The notes below the pieces were generated by a model. It did no database searches and was not told where the DNA came from. It was given only the letters and a program-made list of their open reading frames with translations. 64,000 nt of DNA from Nannocystis sp. (GTDB lineage Bacteria; Myxococcota_A; Polyangia; Nannocystales; Nannocystaceae), in contig JADJRG010000013.1 in the NCBI GenBank assembly GCA_016712315.1, positions 2,082,001 through 2,146,000 on the forward strand. Direction: 5' to 3'. Every line of letters begins with the position of its first letter. The first letter of the stretch is position 1. The translations under genes and the position numbers were made by a program. This document shows, piece after piece, positions 46,931 to 59,795 of the stretch.

Positions 46931-48118
46931 GTGAGTGAGCCGTCGACCGAGTCTTTTGAGGAGATCTCCGCAGCGCCGACGGGGCCGCGCCGCCGCCGCT
47001 CGCCGCTCATCGACCTGGTGGTCAGCCTCTTCGGCGTCTACCTCTTGGTGTCGATGTTCGGCGACCTCCGCTACTGGGCTCGCAGCAGCGAGCCGGTGGA
47101 TCTCGGCCACGCCAGCGAGCTGCTCGCGCGCGGCCTCGACGACGTCCCAGATCAGGCGTTTGTGGTCGTGCGGGGCACCCCGGACGTTCAACACGGGGCG
47201 CGGCTCAAGCAGGGGGAGCGCGCGGTCTCGTATCAGCGCCTCATCGAGGGCGGCGGGGCGCTCTTCGTCGCGATCGAGCGGAGGAGCGACCAGCCGCACA
47301 ACCAGTATGAGGGGGTCTTTGCGGGGCGGATCCGACGGCTGAGCGGGGTGCGCATGTTGCCGTGGATCCGCGCCTTCTTCGACGCCGAGGGGATCGTCCA
47401 GACCGTCGATCTCGCGGTCGACTCGCTGCTCGCCGGGCCGCCTGCGGCGGGCGCAGGCGGCGAATTCTCGGCGCTCGGCGCCGACGGCGAGCGCTATGTG
47501 CTCGGCTCAGGCGATCCGATCAGCGTCACCGTCGAGCACCCGGACGCGCAGCTCCAGCTCGGTCGCAGCAGCTTCCCTTCGCTCGCCGCCGCCGAGGCCG
47601 CGGTCGCGGCGCTGGGCGTGCCGTACTTCAAGCCGGCGGAGCAGAGCAGCGCCGCCTTCTATAAATTCTTCGCGAGGATCCCCGCGGCGGAGTACGCAGC
47701 GGCGCAGGCGCGCCTCAGCGCCGATCTGCCGCCGGCGGAGCGGCCAGACGCGAGCTTCGGGGTGGTCGTGTTGCCGATGCGCTCGACGTACCTGGTCGCC
47801 GCCAAAGATCTGGACCGCGACGGCGATCGCGTGCGGATCGCCGTCAGCGGCGGCTCCGCGCCGCTCGGCTATGAGGTCGAGGGTGCGCGGTTGGTCCCGC
47901 GCCAGCTCGAGGGCGGCCGCTTGTCCGTCGACGTCGCGGCGATCCGCGGCGTCCAGCTCAGCCGCCCTGTACGCGTCGATGAGCGCGGCTATTTGATCGT
48001 GGTCGGCGAGGTCCCTGCCTCGCAGCGGCTCGCCGCGGCGATGTGGTTCGGCGTGCTCGCGGTCGTCCTGTGGAACCTCGCCAGCCTCGGCTGGTGGTGG
48101 CGTCGTCGCCGCGCCTGA
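46931..48118 (+). CDS. Membrane-anchored hypothetical protein
   Basis: 395 residues from GTG 46931 (GAGG precedes it; a GTG at 46925 is the alternative). A transmembrane helix at about residues 25-42 (LIDLVVSLFGVYLLVSMFG), a large soluble beta-rich region, and a second helix at the C-terminus (AAAMWFGVLAVVLWNLASLG) followed by RRRRA. No family is recognised. It sits 61 bases after the S41 gene and 23 before cysS. Confidence 0.6.
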   Translation: MSEPSTESFEEISAAPTGPRRRRSPLIDLVVSLFGVYLLVSMFGDLRYWARSSEPVDLGHASELLARGLDDVPDQAFVVVRGTPDVQHGARLKQGERAVSYQRLIEGGGALFVAIERRSDQPHNQYEGVFAGRIRRLSGVRMLPWIRAFFDAEGIVQTVDLAVDSLLAGPPAAGAGGEFSALGADGERYVLGSGDPISVTVEHPDAQLQLGRSSFPSLAAAEAAVAALGVPYFKPAEQSSAAFYKFFARIPAAEYAAAQARLSADLPPAERPDASFGVVVLPMRSTYLVAAKDLDRDGDRVRIAVSGGSAPLGYEVEGARLVPRQLEGGRLSVDVAAIRGVQLSRPVRVDERGYLIVVGEVPASQRLAAAMWFGVLAVVLWNLASLGWWWRRRRA

Positions 48119-48141
48119 GGCAAGCTGGGCCCCTCGCGCCC

Positions 48142-49755
<1,614 letters not shown>

Positions 49756-49778
49756 CGCAAGCGCAGACGTGAACCACC

Positions 49779-50654
49779 GTGACGTTCGCCCAGCAGAGCC
49801 TGACCCTCCACCTCTTCGGGGCCGGCGGCGCGTTCTCTCGGCGGTACGGGACGACCTGCTCGATGCTCGCGTTGCCCGACGGGAAGCGCTGGCTGATCGA
49901 CTGCGGTCGCCAAGCGCCCGACCAGATCTACGCGGCGGGCCTGCACTGGCACGACTTCGAGGGGCAGATCGTCACGCACGTCCACGGCGATCACGTCTAC
50001 GGGCTCGAGGACTTCGCGTTCGTCCGCTTCTTCGAGAGCCACGGCGAACATAAGCCGACCCGCGAGGGCGGGGCGATCCCGAAGATGATCGCCCACAGCG
50101 CCGTGCTCGCGGAGGTGTGGGAGACCCTCGCGCCGTCGCTCCGGTACCTCCGCGAGGGGGGCTCGTTGACCGCAGGCACCCTCGCCCACTACTTCGAGGT
50201 CCTCGCCGCCCGCGCGAGCGAGCCGCCGAGGCAGAACCCGTGGAACCACGCGGAGGTGTTCGACTCGGGGCTGCTCGGCTTGGTCGCCCGCGAGACCGAG
50301 CATGTGCCGGGAAAGCCCGCGTGCGCGCTCGAGATCCGCGTCAGCGGCGATCCGGACGATCCGCGGATCGCCTGGTGGAGCGGCGACTCGACGGTCGACA
50401 TCGACATCCTCAGCGCGATCGAGCCGCGCACGACCGTCTTCTTCCACGACTGCACCTTCGTCGACTACCCAGGTCAGGTGCACGGCTACTTCGATCTGCT
50501 CGAGGCGCTGCCCGAGCGGGTGCGCCGCAAGATGGTGATCATGCACCACGAGGACAACCTCGAGGAGAACCGCGCCAAGGTCGAGGCCGCCGGCCTGCGG
50601 ATCGCCCTCTCCGGCCACAGCTACGACCTCGGCAGCGGCCAGCGGATCGCCTGA
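49779..50654 (+). CDS. Metallo-beta-lactamase fold hydrolase (RNase Z-like)
   Basis: 291 residues from GTG 49779. TLHLFGAGGAFSRRYGTTCS begins the fold and IVTHVHGDHVYGLEDF is the HxHxDH metal site; WWSGDSTVDIDIL and FHDCTFVDYPGQVHGYFD, then MHHEDN supply the later ligands. The order is closer to RNase Z/phosphodiesterase relatives than to true beta-lactamases. No signal peptide. Substrate unknown. Confidence 0.82.
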   Translation: MTFAQQSLTLHLFGAGGAFSRRYGTTCSMLALPDGKRWLIDCGRQAPDQIYAAGLHWHDFEGQIVTHVHGDHVYGLEDFAFVRFFESHGEHKPTREGGAIPKMIAHSAVLAEVWETLAPSLRYLREGGSLTAGTLAHYFEVLAARASEPPRQNPWNHAEVFDSGLLGLVARETEHVPGKPACALEIRVSGDPDDPRIAWWSGDSTVDIDILSAIEPRTTVFFHDCTFVDYPGQVHGYFDLLEALPERVRRKMVIMHHEDNLEENRAKVEAAGLRIALSGHSYDLGSGQRIA

Positions 50655-50679
50655 GCGACCCGCTGGGGCGAGGTCAGGC

Positions 50680-52179
<1,500 letters not shown>

Positions 52180-52294
52180 GGCGGCGACTATATCGCTCGC
52201 CGGTCAGCCGCGGCGCAACTTGATCGGCCCGCGCCGAACTCGCCCCGGAGCGGCCGGAGAGCCGACGGTACGATCGTCGCCGAGGTAGCCGAGC

Positions 52295-53737
52295 ATGAAC
52301 GTAAGCACGAGCCTGACCACGATCCTCCAGCGTAGCGCCCTCGTCCTCGTCGCCGCCGCCGGGTGCGGTGATGACAGCGCTGGTACGTCCTTCACCGGGA
52401 GCGCCACCGAGGCGATGACGACCACGACGACGACCGCGACGACCGACATGAGCGGGACGGCGACGGAGTCGACGACGCAGGATCCCAGCGGCAGCGAGTC
52501 CGACGCGATGACGACGAGCACCACGAGCACGAGCGACCCCTCGACGACGATCGATCCGCCGATGGGGATCTGCGGCGACGGGGCGCTCGATGACGGCGAA
52601 GAGTGCGACGACGGCGAGGCGAACGGCGACACCAAGGCCTGCACCTCCGCGTGTAAGGCGGCGGCCTGCGGCGACGCCCTCGTCCAAGAGGGCGTCGAGC
52701 AGTGTGACGACGGGAACGCCGAGAACAACGACGCGTGCCTCGACACCTGCGAAGACGCGAGCTGCGGCGACGGCTTCGTGCAAGAAGGGGTCGAGGCGTG
52801 CGACGACGGGAACGACGACGACGCCGACGAGTGCTCGAACGCCTGCGCGCTCGCGAGCTGCGGCGACGGCGTCGTCCAGGTCGGCGAGGCCTGCGATGAC
52901 GGCGACATGATCGACACGAACGCCTGCACCAACATGTGTATGGACGCGAGCTGCGGCGACGCGATCATCTACGAGGGGGTCGAGGCCTGCGACGACGGCC
53001 CCGACAACGGCGACACGAAGGCCTGCACGAGCGCCTGTGAGGTGGCTGTCTGCGGGGACAGCCTCGTCCACGAGGGCGTGGAGGCGTGCGACGACGGGAA
53101 CGACGTGAACACGGACACGTGCACGAACATGTGCGAGGCGCCGAAGTGCGGGGACGGCTTCGTCCAGGCGGGGGAGGAGTGCGACGACGGCAACAACAAC
53201 AGCAACGACGGCTGCTCCGCGGACTGCAAGTCGGAGGGCAAGCTGATCTTCGTCTCGAGCTTGATGTACGACGGCAACCTCGGCGGCCTCGCCGGCGCTG
53301 ACTCGAAGTGCCAGACGCTCGCGCAGGCGGCGGGCCTCTCGGGCACCTTCATGGCCTGGATCTCCAACAACCAGGGGAGCCCGTCGACCCGCTTCACCAA
53401 GTCCAATCAGCCCTACCGCCGCGTCGACGGCGTGGTCGTCGCGAACAACTACAACGACCTCGTCGACGGGAGCCTGGCCGCGCCGATCAACAAGACCGAG
53501 AAGAACGGCGCGCCCCCGGTCGGTAACACGAGCTGCGCGGGCGGCGGCTTCCAGACCGTCTGGAGCGCGACGAACACCAACGGCGCGTGGAACAACGCGG
53601 TCGCCTGTAATCACTGGACCTCGACCGCCGGCGGCAGCTACTGGGGCCGCGCAGACGCTCAGGACGGCTCGTGGACGAGCTGGTGCTCGGGCGGCCTCTG
53701 CTCGTGGTTGTCGCCGATCTATTGCGTGCAGCAGTAA
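52295..53737 (+). CDS. DUF4215 Cys-rich repeat protein with endostatin-like C-terminal domain
   Basis: 480 residues. Lipoprotein signal (LVLVAAAGC), a Thr/Ser linker to about 95, then seven cysteine-rich repeats (ICGDGALDDGEECDDG, ACGDALVQEGVEQCDDGN and so on). From about 315, LIFVSSLMYDGNLGGLAGAD and CQTLAQAAGLSGTFMAWISN through SWLSPIYCVQQ form a C-type-lectin/endostatin-like (DUF1554-type) domain. An adhesin-like surface protein. It is intact, unlike the split DUF4215 gene, and shows what such a gene looks like whole. Confidence 0.85.
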   Translation: MNVSTSLTTILQRSALVLVAAAGCGDDSAGTSFTGSATEAMTTTTTTATTDMSGTATESTTQDPSGSESDAMTTSTTSTSDPSTTIDPPMGICGDGALDDGEECDDGEANGDTKACTSACKAAACGDALVQEGVEQCDDGNAENNDACLDTCEDASCGDGFVQEGVEACDDGNDDDADECSNACALASCGDGVVQVGEACDDGDMIDTNACTNMCMDASCGDAIIYEGVEACDDGPDNGDTKACTSACEVAVCGDSLVHEGVEACDDGNDVNTDTCTNMCEAPKCGDGFVQAGEECDDGNNNSNDGCSADCKSEGKLIFVSSLMYDGNLGGLAGADSKCQTLAQAAGLSGTFMAWISNNQGSPSTRFTKSNQPYRRVDGVVVANNYNDLVDGSLAAPINKTEKNGAPPVGNTSCAGGGFQTVWSATNTNGAWNNAVACNHWTSTAGGSYWGRADAQDGSWTSWCSGGLCSWLSPIYCVQQ

Positions 53738-53826
53738 GCGCTGGGTGCCCGCGGGCACGCGCCGCTGCGTCGGCGCCGCGCGGCCATTGACACCGCCTCG
53801 TGGACGCGGCCATCGTCCACGAGGAG

Positions 53827-54273
53827 ATGTCGACACCACGCGCCCTGCGTGCCCTCGTGATCGCGCAGCTCGCCGCGTGGATCGCCCTCGCTCCGGCGCA
53901 CCGCCAGATCTTCGGCGGCCGCGCGGGGTGGGCGCCCGCTTGGGATCTCTACGCCGAGCTCGGCCTCGATCTGGTGCGCGCCCGCTTCTACGTGGTGCGC
54001 GGCGACGCGCGTGAAGAGCTCGATCGCTACGCCGCCCTCGGCTTCCATGACCCACGCCTCGCGCCCCGCTGGCTGCGCACCCTCCGGGGCGAGACCGGCG
54101 CGCTGCGGGTCGCGCGCGAGCTGTGCAAGCGGGTCGGCGACGGCGCGGTGATCCAGGTCGACGCGCAGATCGCCACGAGGCGTGGTTGGTCGCCGATCTT
54201 CGCGGACGCGGTCGATCTCTGCCGTCCCCAGCCGCCGCGCGCGCTGCCCCCGGAGCGGCGCCGTGGCCGCTGA
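53827..54273 (+). CDS. Small membrane-associated hypothetical protein
   Basis: 148 residues from ATG 53827 (GTG 53800 possible). One N-terminal hydrophobic helix (ALVIAQLAAWIALAPAH) then a soluble Arg-rich part (WDLYAELGLDLVRARFYVV). Its stop lies inside the start of the HTTM gene (11-bp overlap), so the pair is co-translated. No family named. Confidence 0.6.
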   Translation: MSTPRALRALVIAQLAAWIALAPAHRQIFGGRAGWAPAWDLYAELGLDLVRARFYVVRGDAREELDRYAALGFHDPRLAPRWLRTLRGETGALRVARELCKRVGDGAVIQVDAQIATRRGWSPIFADAVDLCRPQPPRALPPERRRGR

Positions 54274-55117
54274 GACGCGCCGCGTCCGCGCGCGCCGCCT
54301 CGTCGCGTGGATCGTCGACGCGGAGGGCTCGACCCGCTCGCTCGCGCTGATCCGCATCGGCGCGGTCCTCTGCCTGTGGGCGTGCGTCGGCGAGCAGATG
54401 CACCTGCGCGCCGCCGTCGGGCCCGAGCGCCTGCTCCTCAGCGCCGTCTTCTACGCCGCGAGCCTGGCGCTGCTGTTCGGCCTCGCGACGCCGCTCGCCG
54501 CCGCCTTGACCGCTGGCGTGTTGTTGCGCCTCTACGTCGACGCGCACCTCGGCGGCCCCGCCCGCGCCTTCTTCGCGCACCACCACCAGGCGCTGCTCAC
54601 GGCGGTGTTCGTGCTGCTTGCGGTCGCCCCCGCGGGCCGCTCGCTCAGCCTGGACCGCTGGCGTCGGCTCCGCCGTGAGGCCCGCGGGGGCCCCCCTGCG
54701 CCGCCTGAGCGCGGTCCCCTCTGGCCGCTGCGCCTGCTCGCCCTGCAGGCCAGCGCGGTCTACCTGTGGAGCGCGATCGACAAGCTCGCCCTCGACTTCC
54801 TCACCGGCGCGCGGCTCGAGCGGATCGCGATGGAGCTCTACTTCGGCTCGGACCTCCCCGAACACGCGGCCTTCGGCGCCCTCGCGGTCGTTAGCGCTTG
54901 GTGTGTGCTCTTGCTCGAGATCGCGCTCGGCGTCGGCCTCTGGTCGAGCGACGCGCGGCGGTGGCTGATCCCCGCGGGGATCGCCCTGCACGCGCTTCTC
55001 TACCTGGCCGTGCCGGTGTGCGTGTTCTCGGCCCTGATGGTGCTGCTCTACTTGGCCTACGCCGACCCGGCGGCGGTCGACCGCGCGCTCGTGCGGCTGC
55101 TGCCGGCTCCGCGGTGA
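54263..55117 (+). CDS. HTTM-domain integral membrane protein
   Basis: 284 residues from GTG 54263. Several transmembrane helices with the features of the HTTM/vitamin-K-gamma-carboxylase-like family: RSLALIRIGAVLCLWACVGE, a HHHQALLTAVFVLLA segment, and YLWSAIDKLALDFLTGARLE. The enzymatic part of true carboxylases is absent. It overlaps the preceding small gene, the usual situation for HTTM proteins with a partner. Confidence 0.75.
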   Translation: MAAETRRVRARRLVAWIVDAEGSTRSLALIRIGAVLCLWACVGEQMHLRAAVGPERLLLSAVFYAASLALLFGLATPLAAALTAGVLLRLYVDAHLGGPARAFFAHHHQALLTAVFVLLAVAPAGRSLSLDRWRRLRREARGGPPAPPERGPLWPLRLLALQASAVYLWSAIDKLALDFLTGARLERIAMELYFGSDLPEHAAFGALAVVSAWCVLLLEIALGVGLWSSDARRWLIPAGIALHALLYLAVPVCVFSALMVLLYLAYADPAAVDRALVRLLPAPR

Positions 55118-55130
55118 GCGCGCGAGGCGC

Positions 55131-56009
55131 TCACTCCGGGATGATCTGGGAGACGAACGCGTCGCAGAAGGCCGCGTCGAAGGGGCCGTGGGGCGCGCTC
55201 GGATCGTCGTCGACGCCGTAGATCCAGCCGAGCAGGCGCGGCGGATCGTTGGGATCGCTGACCTCCCAATTACCAGCTCGCCCGGTGATCTCGACCAAGG
55301 CTGAGACGTCCTGCGTCGCCCACTCGCGCGCGTAATAGCCGACCAGCTCGCCCGTGCTCTGCCAGTCGGCGTAGTCCCACGGGGTGTTGAATCGGAGCAC
55401 GAAGTGCTCGTCAGGCCACGGCTGCTTCGCGGCCTCGACGTCGACGGAGGCGTCGAGGAAGAAGAGCCGCAGCTCCGACCACGACGTGTCGCCCATGCCC
55501 TCCCAGGCGAAGAAGGCCGTCGATCCGACGAAGGGGCCGAAGGTCGGAGCTCCGACCACGGACGATCCGCCGAGCCAGCCGCGCGGGCACCCCCAGGTCA
55601 CCGGCGCCGGCAAGGCGCACCAGAAGCAGTCGTTGGGGCAGTTGCAGCCGTCCTCGCCGAAGTCAAAGTCGCAGGTCCCGTCGCCGCAGAAGCTCGGCGC
55701 GGTCGTGCTCGAGCTGGAGGAGGAGGTTGTGGAGGAGGAGGTGGTGCTGGCGGACGTGGCCGTAGCCGTGGCCGTCGACGGCCCGCTGGACCCGCTCGAC
55801 GACTCCGACGACGCGCCTGAGGTGCTGGCGCTGGTGGTCGCGCTGGTCGTTGCGGCGGTGACGGTGCTGCCCGACGCGCCGGTCTCCGTGGCGCTCGAGC
55901 CTGAGCCTGTCGCTGAGTCGATGAGATCGTCGGTGATCGGACGACTCGAGCACGCCGTCACGGACGCGCACAGAGCCGCGAGGGCGAGCCAAGGCCGAGT
56001 CGTGGGCAT
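55131..56009 (-). CDS. Lipoprotein with Ser/Thr linker and small Cys motif
   Basis: 292 residues. MPTTRPWLALAALCASVTAC gives the lipobox (SVTAC), followed by about 85 residues of Ser/Thr/Ala/Gly. CGDGTCDFDFGEDGCNCPNDC is an EB/stefin-like Cys motif, then a globular domain (ELRLFFLDASVDVEAAKQPW) I cannot assign. Envelope-anchored. The 300 bp upstream to the acetyltransferase holds no gene. Confidence 0.7.
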   Translation of the reverse strand: MPTTRPWLALAALCASVTACSSRPITDDLIDSATGSGSSATETGASGSTVTAATTSATTSASTSGASSESSSGSSGPSTATATATSASTTSSSTTSSSSSSTTAPSFCGDGTCDFDFGEDGCNCPNDCFWCALPAPVTWGCPRGWLGGSSVVGAPTFGPFVGSTAFFAWEGMGDTSWSELRLFFLDASVDVEAAKQPWPDEHFVLRFNTPWDYADWQSTGELVGYYAREWATQDVSALVEITGRAGNWEVSDPNDPPRLLGWIYGVDDDPSAPHGPFDAAFCDAFVSQIIPE

Positions 56010-56307
56010 ACGAAGATGGTACGACCGGCGGCGCCCAGCCGTCCGCGCAGCGAGAGCGCCGAGGGCGGTCAGGTGCGCGCGTTTTTCGCGCGTCCGTGGC
56101 GGCGTGAGGGGGCCTCCAAAAAAGAATCACGCCCACCGATCTCGGCGAGCGCGGCGTCAGCGACGGCTCCCATCCGGCGCCGATGTGATCGCGGAGCAAG
56201 TAGCGGCGGAGGGCCGCGTCACCGTACCTCGACGACACCGGCGCGAGGTCGTCGCGCGCGCGTCGGCGCTTGTCAGGGGCGGCGAGCGGGCGATAGACTC
56301 CGCTCCT

Positions 56308-56739
56308 ATGACCGTCGAGATCCTCCGGATGGGACCGTCGGACGTCCATCGCCTCACTGATTATGATGATGACATCTTCGATGAGGCCGTCGATTCGGCG
56401 CGGCTCGCCGCCTACCTCGCAGACCCCGGCCACCTCATGGTGTGTGCGTTCGCGGGCGGCGTCGCGATCGGCCAGGTCCGCGGCGTCCTGACCCGCCAAC
56501 CCGACGCGGCCAACAGCCTCTACGTCGATAACTTGGGGGTGGCGCCGTCGCGTCGCCGCGAGGGGATCGCCGGCCGATTGTTGGACGAGCTGGTCGCCTG
56601 GGGCCGCGAGCAGGGCTGCGCCACCGCGTGGGTCGCGACAGAGCTCGACAACGACGCGGCCCGCGCCCTCTACGCTGGCCGCGGCGCCGAGTTCGCGGCG
56701 GTCGCCTACTACACCTATACGATCGAACCCAGCGGGTAG
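56308..56739 (+). CDS. GNAT family N-acetyltransferase (AAC(3)-I-like)
   Basis: 143 residues from ATG 56308. YVDNLGVAPSRRREGIAGRLL is the acetyl-CoA (R/Q-x-x-G-x-G/A) motif A, and VATELDNDAARALYAGRGAE is motif B. Length and layout recall aminoglycoside 3-N-acetyltransferase I, but no resistance activity can be claimed. No neighbours point to a pathway. Confidence 0.85.
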   Translation: MTVEILRMGPSDVHRLTDYDDDIFDEAVDSARLAAYLADPGHLMVCAFAGGVAIGQVRGVLTRQPDAANSLYVDNLGVAPSRRREGIAGRLLDELVAWGREQGCATAWVATELDNDAARALYAGRGAEFAAVAYYTYTIEPSG

Positions 56740-56952
56740 AGCGCGCGCCGGCGGGCGATCGCCTGGAACGCCACGAGGACGCCGGGGAGGGGCGTTATGA
56801 TTCTCTGCGAGGGCGCCGATACTCTCGCGTTATGAACATTCTCCGAGGCGCGCTGGTGGCTGTCTTTTCTCTTTTGCGGGTGATACGAGCGGGCGCAGAT
56901 ATTGCACGCTCCTGCGCGGCCCGGGACTGGCGCCCGTGGTATGTGCCCGGGC

Positions 56953-57828
56953 ATGGGCGAGCCTTCGACGATGCGTGGAAAAGTAGTCGTAATCACCGGC
57001 GGGAACGCGGGGATCGGCAAAGAGACGGCGGTTGGGTTGGCGGCGCTCGGGGCGACGGTGATCTTCACCTCGCGCAACCCGGACCGCGGCGCCGACGCGC
57101 TCCGCGAGATCCGCGAGCGCGGGGCCAACGAGGACGTGCACTGCTTGCCGCTCGACCTCGCGTCGACGGCGAGCATCAAGGCGTTCGCGGCGGAGCTGCT
57201 CGGTCGCTTTGACCGGCTCGACGTACTGATCAACAACGCCGGGCTGATCCTGAGCGCGCGCAGCGAGACCGCAGAGGGCTTGGAGATGACCTTCGCGGTC
57301 AACCACCTCGGCCACTTCATGCTGACCGCGCTGCTGCTCGACCGCCTCAAGGCGAGCGCGCCGGCGCGGATCATCAACGTCTCCTCGGACGCCCACCGCG
57401 CGGCGGTGAAGGGCCTCGACTTCGACGACTTGCAGGCGAACCGCTCCTACGGGAGCTTTCGCGCGTATGCGCAGTCGAAGCTGGCGAACGTGCTGTTCAC
57501 GCGCGAGCTCGCGCGCCGCCTCGAAGGCAGCGGCGTCGCCGTGAACGCGCTGCACCCCGGCCTCGTGCGCTCGCGCTTCGCCGGCGACGGCGACGTGCGC
57601 GGGCTGATGGGCGCGGTGTTCGGCATGATCTCGTGGGCCTTCGGGCTGTCGCCGGCGGAGGGCGCCGAGACGTCGATCTGGTTGGCCTCCGCCCCCGAGC
57701 TCAGCGGCCGCAGCGGCGGCTATTTTGTGCAGCGCCGCGAGCGCGCAGTGAGCCGCGCGGCGGCGGATCCGGCGGCGGCGAGGCGCTTGTGGGAGGTCAG
57801 CGTGCAGCTCACCGGGGTCGGCGGTTAG
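56953..57828 (+). CDS. Short-chain dehydrogenase/reductase, retinol-dehydrogenase type
   Basis: 291 residues from ATG 56953 (ATG 56971 possible). VVVITGGNAGIGKETAVGLA is the TGxxxGIG cofactor site, INNAGLIL is the NNAG motif, INVSSDAH carries the catalytic Ser, and YAQSKLANVLF the YxxxK. It follows the RDH/WWOX-like subgroup. The 57829-57984 spacer ends in a short open stretch (KTEATPKITHEALVS) that may be a gene relic. Confidence 0.9.
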   Translation: MGEPSTMRGKVVVITGGNAGIGKETAVGLAALGATVIFTSRNPDRGADALREIRERGANEDVHCLPLDLASTASIKAFAAELLGRFDRLDVLINNAGLILSARSETAEGLEMTFAVNHLGHFMLTALLLDRLKASAPARIINVSSDAHRAAVKGLDFDDLQANRSYGSFRAYAQSKLANVLFTRELARRLEGSGVAVNALHPGLVRSRFAGDGDVRGLMGAVFGMISWAFGLSPAEGAETSIWLASAPELSGRSGGYFVQRRERAVSRAAADPAAARRLWEVSVQLTGVGG

Positions 57829-57984
57829 CGGCCGCGCACGACAACGATCTCGCCGCGTCGCAGGCCGCAGTCGACGCCGCGCGCTCTCGCCGCGTCGCGA
57901 TGAAGACGGAGGCGACGCCGAAGATCACGCATGAGGCGCTGGTGTCTACGCGCGATCAAGTCTTCGAGAGCTAGCGCGCGCCCC

Positions 57985-58953
57985 TCAGGGGCCGGTCTGG
58001 CTGGGGTCGCAGTCCGGGTCTTCGGGGTTGCAGTACAGGCTCGGCGTCAACTCGCCGCTCCACTTGGCCCGCAGCACCGCGTTGTTGTTGTTCTTGGTCG
58101 GATCCGTGTCCCAGAAGCTGAGCCCGAAGGTCTCGCGGTGAAACCACGGGCCGACGTGGCCGCCCCAAAAGCCCTCCGCGATGAGCGTGTTGCAGAAGCC
58201 ACGCGACCACTTGATCGACCAGGGGATGTTGGACTTGGGTCCGCTGAACACTCCCTCGGCGCCGGACGCTGCGGAGCAGCCGGGGTGGCCCTCGGGCAGA
58301 TACGGGGCTTGATCCTCGAGCGAGGGGATGAACGAGGCGCCGCAGTGCGCGTTGCTCGATCCTTGGCAGGGACCCGCCGCCGACCCGACCTCCCCCGGAT
58401 ACTTAGCGTCCCACATCGTGGTGAACTTACGCTCGTCGCCCCAGTGCGCCCGCGTGAACATGCAGTGGTCTTTTTGGACTTGGCGCTCTTCGCTCGTGTA
58501 CCCAACCAGCGCGCGCAGGTGGTTGATGGCGATGCGGTGCCACTCGTCGATCTCGGCCTTCGTGGGGTTGTTGACGTCCGCGAAGGGCTGGTGCGCGTAG
58601 AAGACCTCGCGGATCCCGCGGACCCGATCGACGCTGGGGCAGATCGCAGCCACGAATTCGTCGTGCTTCATTAACGACGGGTTGTAGATGGTGCCGTCCC
58701 ACTTCGCGGCCTCCCAGTCGGCCTCGGTGATCCATCCGACGCCGTCGGGGTCGTGGGCAGTGTTGGTGCCGCCCTCGAACGGCTTGGTGGCGAAGGTCTC
58801 CCAGTTCGCCTGGTCGGGCGTGTACTGCTCGAGATCCCGTGAGGCGCCGCCGCCGCCGGTCCCGTCGTCACCCCCGTCGTTCGAGCAGCCGAGCGGCATG
58901 CCGAGCGCGAGCGCAGCGCCAAGCGTGATCGTTCGCGAGATTTGTCCCTTCAT
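57985..58953 (-). CDS. Lipoprotein of unknown function
   Basis: 322 residues with signal and lipobox LGMPLGC, a short Gly/Asp linker, and a domain with KHDEFVAAICPSVDRVRGI, HQPFADVNNPTKAEIDEWHR, KDHCMFTRAHWGDERKFTT and FCNTLIAEGFWGGHVGPWF. About six Cys. No family recognised; the residue pattern is that of a well-folded secreted protein. Confidence 0.65.
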   Translation of the reverse strand: MKGQISRTITLGAALALGMPLGCSNDGGDDGTGGGGASRDLEQYTPDQANWETFATKPFEGGTNTAHDPDGVGWITEADWEAAKWDGTIYNPSLMKHDEFVAAICPSVDRVRGIREVFYAHQPFADVNNPTKAEIDEWHRIAINHLRALVGYTSEERQVQKDHCMFTRAHWGDERKFTTMWDAKYPGEVGSAAGPCQGSSNAHCGASFIPSLEDQAPYLPEGHPGCSAASGAEGVFSGPKSNIPWSIKWSRGFCNTLIAEGFWGGHVGPWFHRETFGLSFWDTDPTKNNNNAVLRAKWSGELTPSLYCNPEDPDCDPSQTGP

Positions 58954-58974
58954 CGTCGCCTCCGCTCCACGAGG

Positions 58975-59330
58975 CTATCCCCGCGAGCCTCGAACATGAA
59001 GTCCCGCCCTGTGACGTGCGCGATCTGGTCGAGTGACACCGTCTTGGAGCGGGTCGGCCCCCTCCGCGAGCTGGCTGGCGAGGCTGAGGTTGGCGATCCG
59101 TTGGCTCATGTAGGCGACGTCCTCGAGGTCTGCATGGGCGGCCTCCCGCTCCATGGGCCGCGCCGGATCGACCAGGCGTTCGAGCGTGAGCTGCATCGAC
59201 GTAAGCGGCGAGCGCAGGTCATGGGCGACGTCGGCGAGGTGGTTGCGGAGGAGCAACTGCCTGTCGGCCGCGCGCGACTCGGCCCGGAGGGTGGGGGCGC
59301 GGTCGCGGCCGTCTGCGCCGTCGCTTAGGG
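58975..59330 (-). pseudogene. Histidine kinase remnant (HisKA only)
   Basis: The frame encodes LADVAHDLRSPLTSMQLTLE, the H-box of HisKA, and YMSQRIANLSLASQLAEGAD, the second dimerisation helix, but no ATPase domain follows. The sensor part and a start codon are also missing. A frame change near 59040 would extend it a little (VSLDQIAHVTGRDFMFEARG). Remnant of a lost two-component kinase. Confidence 0.6.
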
Positions 59331-59789
59331 GCGCGCGGTGGGGCCGCGGACGACCGCGTGCAGCAGCTCTTGCACCTCCGCGCGGGCGGCGGTGAGGCGC
59401 TGCGAACGATAGACGCCATACGCGCCGCCGAGGATCGGCCCGGTGATCATGCCGATCACGGGCAGCACCGAGGCGGCGAGGCCGATCTTGGCGCCGCTGA
59501 CGAGCGCCCCGCCGGCGCTGAGGCGCTGGTGCAGGTCGACGAGCGCGTCGTGCAAGGCGACGCGCTGCTCGGTGTCGAGCTGGTCGACGCCAGCGACAGC
59601 GACGCGCATGGCCGCGAGCTCGCGCTCTAACGCTTCGTCGCTGAAGGGGGCGACGTCGACGAGGGCGCGGGCGCGTTCGGCCTGCTCCTGCGCCCAGCCG
59701 CGGGGGTCCCGGCGCAGCCGCTCGGCCTGCTCCTGCGCCCACGCCTTGGTGTCTTTTATGAAATTTGAGGGGGGCGGTGTTTTGGTCAT
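59325..59789 (-). CDS. Hypothetical protein with glycine-zipper segment
   Basis: 154 residues. The N-terminal half is helical and charged with a repeated WAQEQAERLRR / WAQEQAERARAL motif. Near residue 105 a hydrophobic Gly-rich stretch (AASVLPVIGMITGPILGGAY) resembles a membrane-inserted glycine zipper. It lies six bases after the stop of the large SDR-like gene in the same direction. Function unknown. Confidence 0.6.
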   Translation of the reverse strand: MTKTPPPSNFIKDTKAWAQEQAERLRRDPRGWAQEQAERARALVDVAPFSDEALERELAAMRVAVAGVDQLDTEQRVALHDALVDLHQRLSAGGALVSGAKIGLAASVLPVIGMITGPILGGAYGVYRSQRLTAARAEVQELLHAVVRGPTARP

Positions 59790-59795
59790 ACAGGC

